A stretch of DNA of 12,558 nt, from the NCBI GenBank assembly GCA_964353455.1, contig CAYGWP010000134.1, positions 1 to 12,558 on the forward strand. Reading direction: 5' to 3'. Origin of the DNA: CAYGWP01 sp964353455 (GTDB lineage Bacteria; Planctomycetota; Phycisphaerae; FEN-1346). Under the pieces are notes generated by a model, which had not been told where the DNA came from, made no database searches, and saw nothing but the letters and a program-made list of their open reading frames with translations. Positions 5,661 to 12,558 of the stretch are shown here, piece after piece (the first letter of the stretch is position 1; each line of letters opens with the position of its first letter). Both the position numbers and the translations under genes were made by a program.

Positions 5661-7622
5661 GTGAAAACGCACCGGCGGGCGGGACAAATCCCGTGGCTCA
5701 TCGTGCCGGTCCTCGCGGCCATCGTGGTTGCGGGCTGCAAGGGGCCAGGCGCACGCACCGACGAATGGATCGCACAGGAAGTCTATAAGAGCGTCAGCGC
5801 AGCCGCCGCGCCGGCCGTCACGCCGGTCGAAGAAGGCAAGGCCCCGCCGCCCGCGCCTGCCGCCGGGGCCGCCGAAGTCCGCCTTTCGCTGCTGGACGCC
5901 CTCCACCGGGCACTGGCGAACAACCACGACATCCAGATCGCCGGCCTCGCGCCGCACCAGGCCGAGCAGGACATCATTGCCGCAGAGGCCGTCTTCGACC
6001 CCTCAGTCTTCCTCACCAACACCTTCGGCCGCGTCAACCGGCCCACCCAGAGCCAACTCGACACCGGCGCCTTGCAGCCGGGTTCGCTCATCCAGGACAC
6101 CTGGTCGTACCAGGCCGGCCTGAAGAGCCGCGTGCCGACCGGCGGCACGCTGGCCGTCTATGAAGCCTCCGATTACATGAATTCCAACAGCCAATGGGTC
6201 ATCCCGAACCCGCAGTACGCCACCCGCCTGGCGGTGGAACTGGCCCATCCTCTGCTCCGCGGCGCCGGCATCGACTACAACCAGGCCGCCATCCGCGTCG
6301 CCAACCTCAACGGCAAAGTTTCGTTCCAGGACTTCCGCAAGAACGTGACCGACGTGGTGGCGAGCGTCTCCAACGCCTACTGGCAACTTGCGTTCGACCT
6401 GGAATCGGTCCGCGTCAGCCGCGCGTCGATGGACCTTGCGGCCGAGGTGCTGCGGCGGGAGACCGCGCGGCAGCAGAAGGGAGTATCGGCGGAAGTCGAT
6501 GTCAACCGCGCCCAGGCGGCCGTCTCCATCCGCCAGGCCGAACTCATTCGGACCGAGAGCCAGGCCCGCGACAGCATGGACCGCCTGAAATTCCTGATGA
6601 ACGCGCCGGACCTGCCCCTGGCGGCCGAGGGACGGCTCATACCCGTCGAATCGCCACAGTTCTACCTCGTCAGCGTCAACCGTACCGAGGCGATCGCGAC
6701 CGCACTCGCGCGCCGGCCCGACCTGGAGAAGGCACGCGCGGCCCTCGCCGTCAACCGCATCCGTCTCGACGCCGCCGACAACGAACGCCTTCCCAAACTC
6801 GACGCCACCCTGCGGTACATGATGAACGGCCTCGGGGGCAACATGGGCGATGCCATCGACATGCAAAGCATCCGCGAGCGCGACAGTTGGATCGCAGGCT
6901 TTGAGTTCGAACTGCCCCTGGGGAACCGCGCCGCCGACTCTTCCCGCCGCAAACGCATCCTCGAATACGACCAGTCGCTCGTGGAACTCGACAAGACCGC
7001 CGCAACGGCTACACAGGAAGTCAACACGGCCGTCCGGGCGGTGCTACAGGCCCGCGAAGAGGTCGAGGCGACCCTCCAGGGCAAGATCGCCGCCGCAGGC
7101 ACCGTCCGCGGCGAACAACGCCGCTTCGAACTCGGACAGTCCACCAATGATGAACTCCTGCGGGCTCAGGAAACCCTCGCCAACGCCGAACGCGATCACC
7201 TGAGGGCCCTCTTGAACTTCAACCTCGGCCTCGTGGCCCTCGGCCGCGCACAGGGCACCCTTCTGGAGAATCAGGGGGTCGAGATCTTCCAGCCAGAAGG
7301 CACCCGCGAGCATCCGCGACCGGTCGGCCTGAGGCCGTTGCCGCAGAAAGGCCCCGCCCCCGCCGCCAAGCCGCCAGGTGCACAGCCTGCGCCCGCCGGC
7401 CCGAGGACGCCCGCCGCCGAGCCGGAGAAGAAGCCCGCCAAGGCGACCGCGGTTCCGCCGAAGGTCCAGGCCATGCCCATCCTCTACGGGGCGCCCGATG
7501 GCCCGCCGAACGCCCCCCAGAAGGCCCCCACGACCGCACCAAAGGAACGGCCGACTGCCGCCGCCGCAGGGATGCCATATCCCGTGGCGGAGCAAGGCAA
7601 GGAAAAGCCGATCACCGAATAA
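5661..7622 (+). CDS. TolC-family outer-membrane efflux/secretion lipoprotein
   Basis: 653-aa outer-membrane factor, the exit duct of tripartite export systems. From GTG 5661 the N-terminus is a lipoprotein signal peptide: MKTHRR, a hydrophobic core (10-24) and the lipobox VAGC with Cys26 as lipid site. A Pro/Ala linker follows (about 48-70). The two tandem outer-membrane-efflux halves cover about 74-320 and 335-540, with long helical stretches, HPLLRGAG (196-203) and the repeat-end motif RRFELGQSTNDELLRAQETL (487-506). The last ~100 residues (about 550-653) are an unusual tail rich in Pro, Ala and Lys. The gene is divergent from the minus-strand operon and is followed after 13 bases by the HlyD adaptor gene, so the two form an operon. 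The family is clear; export of a substrate handled by the neighbouring M50/SecA proteins is inferred. Confidence 0.92.
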   Translation: MKTHRRAGQIPWLIVPVLAAIVVAGCKGPGARTDEWIAQEVYKSVSAAAAPAVTPVEEGKAPPPAPAAGAAEVRLSLLDALHRALANNHDIQIAGLAPHQAEQDIIAAEAVFDPSVFLTNTFGRVNRPTQSQLDTGALQPGSLIQDTWSYQAGLKSRVPTGGTLAVYEASDYMNSNSQWVIPNPQYATRLAVELAHPLLRGAGIDYNQAAIRVANLNGKVSFQDFRKNVTDVVASVSNAYWQLAFDLESVRVSRASMDLAAEVLRRETARQQKGVSAEVDVNRAQAAVSIRQAELIRTESQARDSMDRLKFLMNAPDLPLAAEGRLIPVESPQFYLVSVNRTEAIATALARRPDLEKARAALAVNRIRLDAADNERLPKLDATLRYMMNGLGGNMGDAIDMQSIRERDSWIAGFEFELPLGNRAADSSRRKRILEYDQSLVELDKTAATATQEVNTAVRAVLQAREEVEATLQGKIAAAGTVRGEQRRFELGQSTNDELLRAQETLANAERDHLRALLNFNLGLVALGRAQGTLLENQGVEIFQPEGTREHPRPVGLRPLPQKGPAPAAKPPGAQPAPAGPRTPAAEPEKKPAKATAVPPKVQAMPILYGAPDGPPNAPQKAPTTAPKERPTAAAAGMPYPVAEQGKEKPITE

Positions 7623-7635
7623 GAGAGGTCTCTAG

Positions 7636-8685
7636 ATGAGTCGGAAGTTGGCTGCCGCCGTCCTCGTCCTTGCCCTGGCCCCGCCTCTCGCGTACAGCGG
7701 CGCGGCCCCGGCGCCGGTAGTCCCCATATCGGCGATGGGCTTGCCCGCCATAGCATTGGCGGCGGCGGGCGCCGGCGCCGCCGCCGAACCTTTCCTCGAG
7801 GAAACCTTCACCGCGCCTTCCATGACGGTGGACCTGGCGGCCGCGGCCGGCGGCATCGTCAAGACCGTCGAGGCCGACGAAGGCACGGCCGTCAAGACCG
7901 GCGACCTCATCATCAGGCTCGACACGGCGGCCGAGGAGATCAACGTCCGCGCCGCCCGACTCGAGGCCGAGGACAAGTCCGAAGAGGAGGCCTCGCGCCT
8001 GACGATGCTCCAGGCACAGGACGAGGCCAAGATCCTCAAGCAACTCTCGTCCGAGGGCGTCGAGGCCCAACTCCTCTACCACCAGAAGGAACTCGCCGCC
8101 GAGGTCGCGTACTTCAAGTACGAGGTCGCCAAGAAGAACCGCCAGCGCGCGGCAATGGACCTCGAGGCCGCGCTCGTCGCCCTGGAACGCAAAATCATCC
8201 GCTCGCCCGTAAGCGGCGTCGTAACCAAGATGCCGAAGGAACCCGGCGAGGCCGTACAACCGCTCGAGACCGTCGCCCAGATCGCCGTCACCGACACGCT
8301 CTACGTCGTGATCCATCCGCACGCCCGGATGCTCGGAATGTTCCGCGCCGGCCAGCGGATACCGGTGGAGATTCTCGAGCCGCAGCCGCAGACCGTGACG
8401 GCCACCGTCCAGGTCGCCAACGAAGTCGTGGAGGCGGCGTCCAATACGTTCCGCGTGCGCCTGGTGGTGGACAACACCGATGGCCGCATCCGCGCCGGCG
8501 TCAAAGCCCGCATCAGCATCGCCGGCCCAGAGAGCCTCAAGGAACCCACCACGCCGCCGGCCCAGTGCGGCCCCGCGGAGCGCCCCAGTGCCGCGCCGGT
8601 CCCGGCGCGCCCGTCGAAAAACCCGCCGACGACAAAGCCGCCGGCCCCCGCGCCGCCCAAAGGTCCCCTGAAACCGGTTGGCTGA
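7636..8685 (+). CDS. Periplasmic HlyD/membrane-fusion adaptor
   Basis: 349-aa adaptor that would link inner-membrane components to the TolC-like duct. It has an N-terminal signal peptide (about 1-23) and an Ala/Gly-rich linker (36-50) that is hydrophobic enough to be an alternative anchor. The first lipoyl half (about 64-97) contains GGIVKTVEADEGTAVKTGD, the alpha-hairpin spans about 98-185, and the second lipoyl half is RSPVSGVVTKMPKEPGEAV (189-207). A beta-barrel region follows to about 297, including VRLVVDNTDGRIRAGVKARI (274-293). The C-terminus (about 300-349) is a Pro/Lys-rich tail like that of the preceding gene product. ATG 7636 has GAGAGG (7623-7628) seven bases upstream and lies 13 bases after the TolC-like stop codon. 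It lacks the additional domains seen on the two other HlyD-type proteins of the locus. Confidence 0.92.
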   Translation: MSRKLAAAVLVLALAPPLAYSGAAPAPVVPISAMGLPAIALAAAGAGAAAEPFLEETFTAPSMTVDLAAAAGGIVKTVEADEGTAVKTGDLIIRLDTAAEEINVRAARLEAEDKSEEEASRLTMLQAQDEAKILKQLSSEGVEAQLLYHQKELAAEVAYFKYEVAKKNRQRAAMDLEAALVALERKIIRSPVSGVVTKMPKEPGEAVQPLETVAQIAVTDTLYVVIHPHARMLGMFRAGQRIPVEILEPQPQTVTATVQVANEVVEAASNTFRVRLVVDNTDGRIRAGVKARISIAGPESLKEPTTPPAQCGPAERPSAAPVPARPSKNPPTTKPPAPAPPKGPLKPVG

Positions 8686-8696
8686 CACCCGGCAGG

Positions 8697-8719
8697 CCCC
8701 GCCAGGACTGAGGGCGGGG
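8697..8719 (+). terminator. GC hairpin after the HlyD gene, possible weak terminator
   Basis: CCCCGCC (8697-8703) can pair with GGCGGGG (8713-8719) across a 9-base loop, starting 11 bases after the HlyD stop codon. There is no T-run, so it is not a standard intrinsic terminator; partial termination or mRNA 3'-end protection is possible. The remaining 109-base gap up to the GH38 start shows no convincing promoter. Confidence 0.25.
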
Positions 8720-8794
8720 GCGCGACGAGCCTCGTGATCCGCCAGGGCGGAAACGCCGACGCCCGTCCCGGCCGTTCCGCGGCGCCGAAAGCAA

Positions 8795-11700
8795 ATGGGC
8801 CGACCTATGACTTGCCGCATAAGCCTTTGCCTGCTCATCGCCTCCGGCCTGACCTGCCTCCTGGCCGCAGGAGAAAAGGGTCCGGGACCCTTAAACGGCG
8901 TCAGGGATCCTGGACCCCTTTCTCCCCCGGCCCAGATCGACCTCTCGAAGGACTCTTGTCTCTACGTCGTCGCCGTCTCGCACCTCGACACGCAGTGGCG
9001 GTGGACGATCCAGGACACGATCCGCGGGTACATTCCGGCCACGCTCCGGTACAACTTCCGCGCCTTCGAGCAGTTTCCGCACTACGTCCTCGGCTGGGAG
9101 GGTGCGTTTCGATATATGCTCGCCAAGGAATATTACCCGCGCGACTACGCCAAACTCCGCGAGTACGTCGCGGCCGGGCGGTGGCATCCGGCCGGCGCAA
9201 CGCTCGATTCGTGCGATGCGGTCATTCTGTCGCCGGAATCGCTGCTGCGGCAGATCCTTTACGGTAACGCCTTCTTCCGCCGCGAGTTCGGACGACCGTG
9301 CATCGACCTCTTGCTGACCGATTCGTTCGGGTACTCCGCGGCCCTCCCCTCCATCATGGCCCACGCGGGCCTCAGGGGGTTCGTCACGCAGAAACTCACG
9401 TGGGGATGCGCCGCGGGCATCCCCTTTGACATCGGCCGGTGGGAGGGCGTGGACGGGGCGAGCGTCCTGGCGGTCCTCAACCCCGGTAGTTACATGGCCG
9501 ACCCGGACGGCGACCTGGGCGCCAGTCCCCTCTGGCGCGAGCGGATCGACAGCCTGGGCCGCTCCTCCGGCGTCTTCGCGGGCTACCTCTTCTTCGGCGT
9601 CGGCGACCGCGGCGGGGCGCCGCTGGCGGCCAGCCTGGAATCGCTCGAAAAGAGCATCGCGGCCGCCGGCCCCATCCGCGTCATCAGCGCCCCGCCCGAC
9701 CGCCTCTTCCGCGACCTGACGGACGACCAGGCCGACAGACTTCCGCGGTATCGCGGCGAACTACTCCTGACCACCCACGGCACGGGCTGCTACACGTCGC
9801 AGGCGGCCATGAAGCGGTGGAACCGGCGGAACGAACTCCTGGCCGACGCCGCCGAGAGGGCCGCCGTCGCCGCAGACTGGATCGGCGGGGCACCGTACCC
9901 CCGCGCGCACCTGGCCGAGGCGTGGCTCCGGTTCCTCGTGCACCAGTTCCACGACGATCTGCCGGGGACGTGCATCCCGCGTGCCTACGTGTTCTCGTGG
10001 AATGATGAAGTGATTGCGATGAATATGTTCTCGGACGTCCTGGCCGACGCCGCCGGCGCCGTCGCCCGCGGCCTCGACACCCGCTCCGAGGGCGCCGCCG
10101 TCGTGGTCTATAACCCCCTTTCGGTCCGCCGCGAAGACGTGGTCGAGGCCGTCGTACGTCTGCCAGGGGGGGCGCCGCGCGCGGTCCGCGTGTTCGACCC
10201 GGACGGCGACGAGACGCCGTCGCAACTTGCAGGCACAGAGGGTGATGCGGTCCGCATCATCTTCCTCGCCGAGGTCCCGCCCGTCGGCTTCGCGGTGTTC
10301 GACGTCCGCCCGGCCGACGAGCCGTGCGCGATACCCACGGGCCTCCGCGTCACGGAGTCCGAGATCGAGAACAACCGGTATCTCGTCCGCGTGAACGCCG
10401 CCGGCGACGTCGAGAGCATCCGCGACAAGGACGCCGACCGCGAACTCCTGGCGTCGCCCCTGCGGCTGGAACTCCTGAACGACCTGTCGCCGGCGTGGCC
10501 CGCGTGGGAGATCTGGTTCGACGACATCATCGCCCGTCCGCGCCGCACGGTCGGCGGCCCGGCGACGGTGCGCGTGGTGGAGCGCGGCCCGGCCCGGGTG
10601 GCGCTGGAGATTTCGCGCGAGGCCGAAGGGTCCAGGTTCGTCCAGCGCCTGCGCCTGGCCTCCGGCGGGTCAGAGGCACGGGTCGAGTTCGATACCGCGA
10701 TCGACTGGCGAACTATGGGGACGCTTCTCAAGGCCGCGCTGCGCCTCGCGGTCTCCAACTCCGTCGCGACCTACGACCTCGGCCTCGGAACCATCGACCG
10801 CCCCACCAACACGCCGCGCCTCTACGAGGTCCTTGGCCACCAGTGGGCCGATGTGACTGATGCGGACGGCAATTACGGCGTCGCCATCCTCAATGACTCG
10901 AAGTACGGCTGGGACAGGCCCGACGAACGCACCATTAGATTGACACTCCTCCATACACCCGAGACCGGCGACCGGGCGTACACCGACCAGGCGACGCAGG
11001 ACCTCGGCCGGCACCGTTTCACGTACGCCGTCTGCGGCCACAAGGGCGACTGGCGGACGGCCGCGCCGTGGGAAGCCGCACGCCTCAACCAGCCGCTCAT
11101 CGCCTTCCAGGCGCCGAGCCATGCCGGGGCGCTGGGGCGCACGTTTTCGCTGGTCGATCTTGACACGCCGCAGGTCGCCGTTCGGGCGATCAAGAAGGCT
11201 GAATCGGGCGATGAGGTCATCGTGCGGCTCCAGGAACTCGAAGGCCGCTTCGCCGACAACGTCCGCATCTCGTTCGCCAGCGGCATCATGGCGGCGCGAG
11301 AGGTGAACGGCTCCGAGGCCCCGGTCGGACCCGCGACCATCGAAGACGGCGACATCGTGGCCGACTTCCAGCCGTACCGGTTGCGGACGTTCGCCGTGAG
11401 GCTGGCGGCGCCCCCCGCGCGGCTGCGGCCGCCGGTCTCGAAGCCGATACGCCTGCCCTTCAACCTTGACGTCACGAGCATGGATGAGGAGAAGGACGGC
11501 GGCGACTTCGACGGCGCCAGCCACTCTCTGCCGGCGGAACTCATGCCCGCAACCGTCACCAGCCAATCGGTCCAGTTCCAGTTCGGCCCGACGGCCGCGC
11601 CGGCCGAGAAGAACGCCCTCTCGTGCGCCGGGCAGACCATCGCGCTGCCCAGGGGCAACTTCAGCCGCCTGTATCTGCTTGCGGCATCGACGGGCGGCGA

Positions 11701-12058
11701 TGCGAAGGCGACGTTCCTCGTCGATGGCCGGCCCACGGAACTCGCGGTCCAGGAGTTCTCGGGCCTCGTGGGCCAGTGGGACAGCCGCGTGGTCGATGGC
11801 AAGATTGTGGATCCCGACCGGATCGTCCCCGGCTTTATCAAGCGCGACCCGGTGGCGTGGCTCGGGACGCACCGCCACACCGCCGACGGCAAGAACGAGC
11901 CGTACGTCTTCTGCTACCTCTTCCGGTACCGGATCGATCTCGCGAAGGGCGCCAGGTGGCTCGTGCTTCCCAAGGATGAGAACCTACGAATCCTGGCCGC
12001 CACCGTCGCCTCCGACACCAATGATGACACCCGCCCGGCTCAACTGCTGTACGACTGA
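8795..12058 (+). CDS. Secreted GH38 alpha-mannosidase-like glycoside hydrolase
   Basis: 1087-aa retaining glycosidase of family GH38, which hydrolyses alpha-mannosides with a catalytic zinc. An N-terminal signal peptide (about 5-26) indicates export. Catalytic signatures are visible: VSHLDTQWRW (61-70), with zinc ligands His63 and Asp65; TDSFGYSAALP (175-185), with Asp176 as likely nucleophile and zinc ligand; VTQKLTW (197-203); GVGDRGGAP (268-276); and VHQFHDDLPGTCI (382-394), with His386 as the last ligand. The middle and C-terminal beta domains of GH38 follow (about 430-880). An extra beta-rich module of unknown type covers about 890-1087. Neither ATG 8795 nor the in-frame ATG 8807 has a clear ribosome site; the second gives a more compact signal peptide. 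The gene follows HlyD in the same direction after 109 bases, and co-transcription is uncertain. It may be a neighbour, or cargo of the system; nothing in the sequence decides. Confidence 0.9.
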   Translation: MGRPMTCRISLCLLIASGLTCLLAAGEKGPGPLNGVRDPGPLSPPAQIDLSKDSCLYVVAVSHLDTQWRWTIQDTIRGYIPATLRYNFRAFEQFPHYVLGWEGAFRYMLAKEYYPRDYAKLREYVAAGRWHPAGATLDSCDAVILSPESLLRQILYGNAFFRREFGRPCIDLLLTDSFGYSAALPSIMAHAGLRGFVTQKLTWGCAAGIPFDIGRWEGVDGASVLAVLNPGSYMADPDGDLGASPLWRERIDSLGRSSGVFAGYLFFGVGDRGGAPLAASLESLEKSIAAAGPIRVISAPPDRLFRDLTDDQADRLPRYRGELLLTTHGTGCYTSQAAMKRWNRRNELLADAAERAAVAADWIGGAPYPRAHLAEAWLRFLVHQFHDDLPGTCIPRAYVFSWNDEVIAMNMFSDVLADAAGAVARGLDTRSEGAAVVVYNPLSVRREDVVEAVVRLPGGAPRAVRVFDPDGDETPSQLAGTEGDAVRIIFLAEVPPVGFAVFDVRPADEPCAIPTGLRVTESEIENNRYLVRVNAAGDVESIRDKDADRELLASPLRLELLNDLSPAWPAWEIWFDDIIARPRRTVGGPATVRVVERGPARVALEISREAEGSRFVQRLRLASGGSEARVEFDTAIDWRTMGTLLKAALRLAVSNSVATYDLGLGTIDRPTNTPRLYEVLGHQWADVTDADGNYGVAILNDSKYGWDRPDERTIRLTLLHTPETGDRAYTDQATQDLGRHRFTYAVCGHKGDWRTAAPWEAARLNQPLIAFQAPSHAGALGRTFSLVDLDTPQVAVRAIKKAESGDEVIVRLQELEGRFADNVRISFASGIMAAREVNGSEAPVGPATIEDGDIVADFQPYRLRTFAVRLAAPPARLRPPVSKPIRLPFNLDVTSMDEEKDGGDFDGASHSLPAELMPATVTSQSVQFQFGPTAAPAEKNALSCAGQTIALPRGNFSRLYLLAASTGGDAKATFLVDGRPTELAVQEFSGLVGQWDSRVVDGKIVDPDRIVPGFIKRDPVAWLGTHRHTADGKNEPYVFCYLFRYRIDLAKGARWLVLPKDENLRILAATVASDTNDDTRPAQLLYD
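8871..8924. repeat. Nested palindromic element inside the 5' end of the GH38 gene
   Basis: A 17-base palindrome with one central base, AAGGGTCC-G-GGACCCTT (8876-8892), sits inside a longer inverted repeat: GAGAAAAGGGTCC (8871-8883) against GGACCCCTTTCTC (8912-8924), with one mismatch in 13. It encodes the low-complexity Gly/Pro linker (residues about 26-43) between the signal peptide and the catalytic domain and keeps the frame open. This looks like a short palindromic repeat inserted where the protein tolerates it; that interpretation is inference. Confidence 0.6.
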
Positions 12059-12069
12059 GCCATAAATGC

Positions 12070-12098
12070 TTGATACTCCCGCTGCAATCCGACATAGT
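12070..12098 (+). promoter_or_regulatory. Candidate sigma70-type promoter for the kinase gene, possibly leaderless
   Basis: TTGATA (12070-12075, 5/6 to consensus) and CATAGT (12093-12098, 4/6) are spaced by 17 bases in the 48-base gap after the GH38 stop codon. Initiation at the usual distance falls at about 12104-12107, right at the kinase ATG (12107). There is no Shine-Dalgarno sequence before that ATG, which is consistent with a leaderless transcript. Confidence 0.4.
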
Positions 12099-12106
12099 TG
12101 TGGGCT

Positions 12107-12558
12107 ATGCTGCCGCCGGAAGAAGAAAAGCATCTTCAGGAACTCCTGGAGAAGGGCGAGACGACGGAAGATGAGGTCCGCGAGGCGAAGCGGCTCCTGG
12201 AGCAGGCCCGCCGCGTGGGCTGGACGCTTTCGGTCTCGGATGCCCTCGTGCGGGCGGGCGCCTCGCTGGCCGAAGCCCATCATCATGCCGCAGCGCCTGA
12301 CGCAGAGGATGCCGCCGCAGCACAGATCGACGCCGCAGACCTAAGGCTTCTTGAGAAGATCGGCCGCGGCAGCCAGGCCATCGTCTATAAGTGCCGCCAG
12401 GTCAGCACCGGCCGCATCCTCGCCGTGAAGATCCTGTCGGCCGAGTCGGCCCGCGATCCCCAGGTCCGGAACCGCTTCATCAGCGAGGGCCGCCAGGCCG
12501 CAACGCTCGTGCACCCGAACATCGTCCGCATCTACCAGGTCGCCCCCTTCAAGGATTC
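12107..12558 (+). CDS. Ser/Thr protein kinase (Hanks type), N-terminal part (cut by window edge)
   Basis: The first 150 residues of a eukaryotic-like protein kinase. A helical, charged N-terminal region (1-78) precedes the kinase domain. The glycine-rich loop is KIGRGSQAIVYKC (84-96), with Ala91 at the third Gly position; ILAVKIL (104-110) holds the ATP-binding Lys108; FISEGRQAATLVHPNIVRIY (124-143) contains the likely alpha-C Glu127 and the conserved HPNIV. The catalytic loop, activation segment and any sensory C-terminus lie outside the window. Start: ATG 12107 is chosen because TAG at 12095-12097 closes the frame upstream; TTG 12098 is the only other option. The gene has the same orientation as GH38 but probably its own promoter. 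The target is unknown, and a link to the export genes cannot be shown. Confidence 0.88.
   Translation, partial: MLPPEEEKHLQELLEKGETTEDEVREAKRLLEQARRVGWTLSVSDALVRAGASLAEAHHHAAAPDAEDAAAAQIDAADLRLLEKIGRGSQAIVYKCRQVSTGRILAVKILSAESARDPQVRNRFISEGRQAATLVHPNIVRIYQVAPFKD

Noticed and set aside
7758..7785. Near-perfect GC palindrome around GGCGCCGGCGCC in the HlyD gene
   Set aside because: It encodes an Ala/Gly-rich linker; runs of GCC/GGC codons give such palindromes by composition alone.
5661..8685. Ordinary RND or ABC multidrug efflux operon
   Set aside because: TolC-like and HlyD genes alone would suggest this, but no RND permease or ABC ATPase/permease is adjacent on either side; GH38 follows directly. 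A pump elsewhere in the genome cannot be excluded.
8697..8719. Hairpin after HlyD as a definite rho-independent terminator
   Set aside because: No T-run follows and the stem has only 7 pairs in very GC-rich DNA, so it is kept only as a low-confidence feature.
10670..11878. Open frame of about 400 codons on the minus strand inside the GH38 gene
   Set aside because: No recognisable motif, no ribosome site, and fully covered by a well-supported GH38 coding sequence.
1..12558. CRISPR array, tRNA/rRNA genes, insertion sequence or integrase
   Set aside because: No regularly spaced direct repeats, no tRNA- or rRNA-like sequence, and no transposase or integrase motifs were seen on reading both strands.

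Overview
The window is GC-rich, densely coding bacterial DNA. The gene content points to a Planctomycetota-like (PVC group) bacterium: HlyD adaptors fused to GAF or to PqqD/M50 domains, a lipoprotein TolC-family protein with an HPLLRGAG motif, a DUF3467 protein, a GH38 glycosidase and a Ser/Thr kinase. The lineage is inferred from gene style only; no rRNA, tRNA or taxonomic marker is present.

Layout. Minus strand, transcribed right to left from about 5490 to 1: a 124-aa DUF3467 protein (5116-5490); a 628-aa GAF + transmembrane + HlyD adaptor (3208-5094); a 725-aa PqqD-like + M50 metalloprotease + HlyD protein (908-3085); and the N-terminal ~300 residues of a SecA-type ATPase (906 to the left edge, cut by the window). 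Plus strand, from about 5661: a lipoprotein TolC-type outer-membrane protein (5661-7622); a short periplasmic HlyD adaptor (7636-8685); a secreted GH38 alpha-mannosidase-like enzyme (8795-12058); and the first 150 codons of a Ser/Thr protein kinase (12107 to the right edge). The two arms diverge from an AT-richer 170-bp region (5491-5660) with candidate promoters in both directions.

How it may work. The genes next to the divergent region encode an outer-membrane exit duct, three different HlyD-type adaptor modules (two of them attached to inner-membrane proteins), an M50 membrane metalloprotease with a PqqD-like peptide-binding-type domain, and a SecA-type motor. There is no ABC transporter and no RND permease in the window. 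The main hypothesis is a trans-envelope export machine built like a type I system, in which the usual ABC/RND pump is replaced by the M50 protein and a dedicated SecA. A cytosolic GAF domain fused to one adaptor could sense a signal. This is inference from domain content and gene order; the substrate is not visible.

Smaller features: two hairpins with the same core in opposite orientation between the two large adaptor genes (3117-3195), a palindromic GGGTCC/GGACCC element inside the 5' end of the GH38 gene, and a promoter-like pair so close to the kinase ATG that its mRNA may be leaderless.
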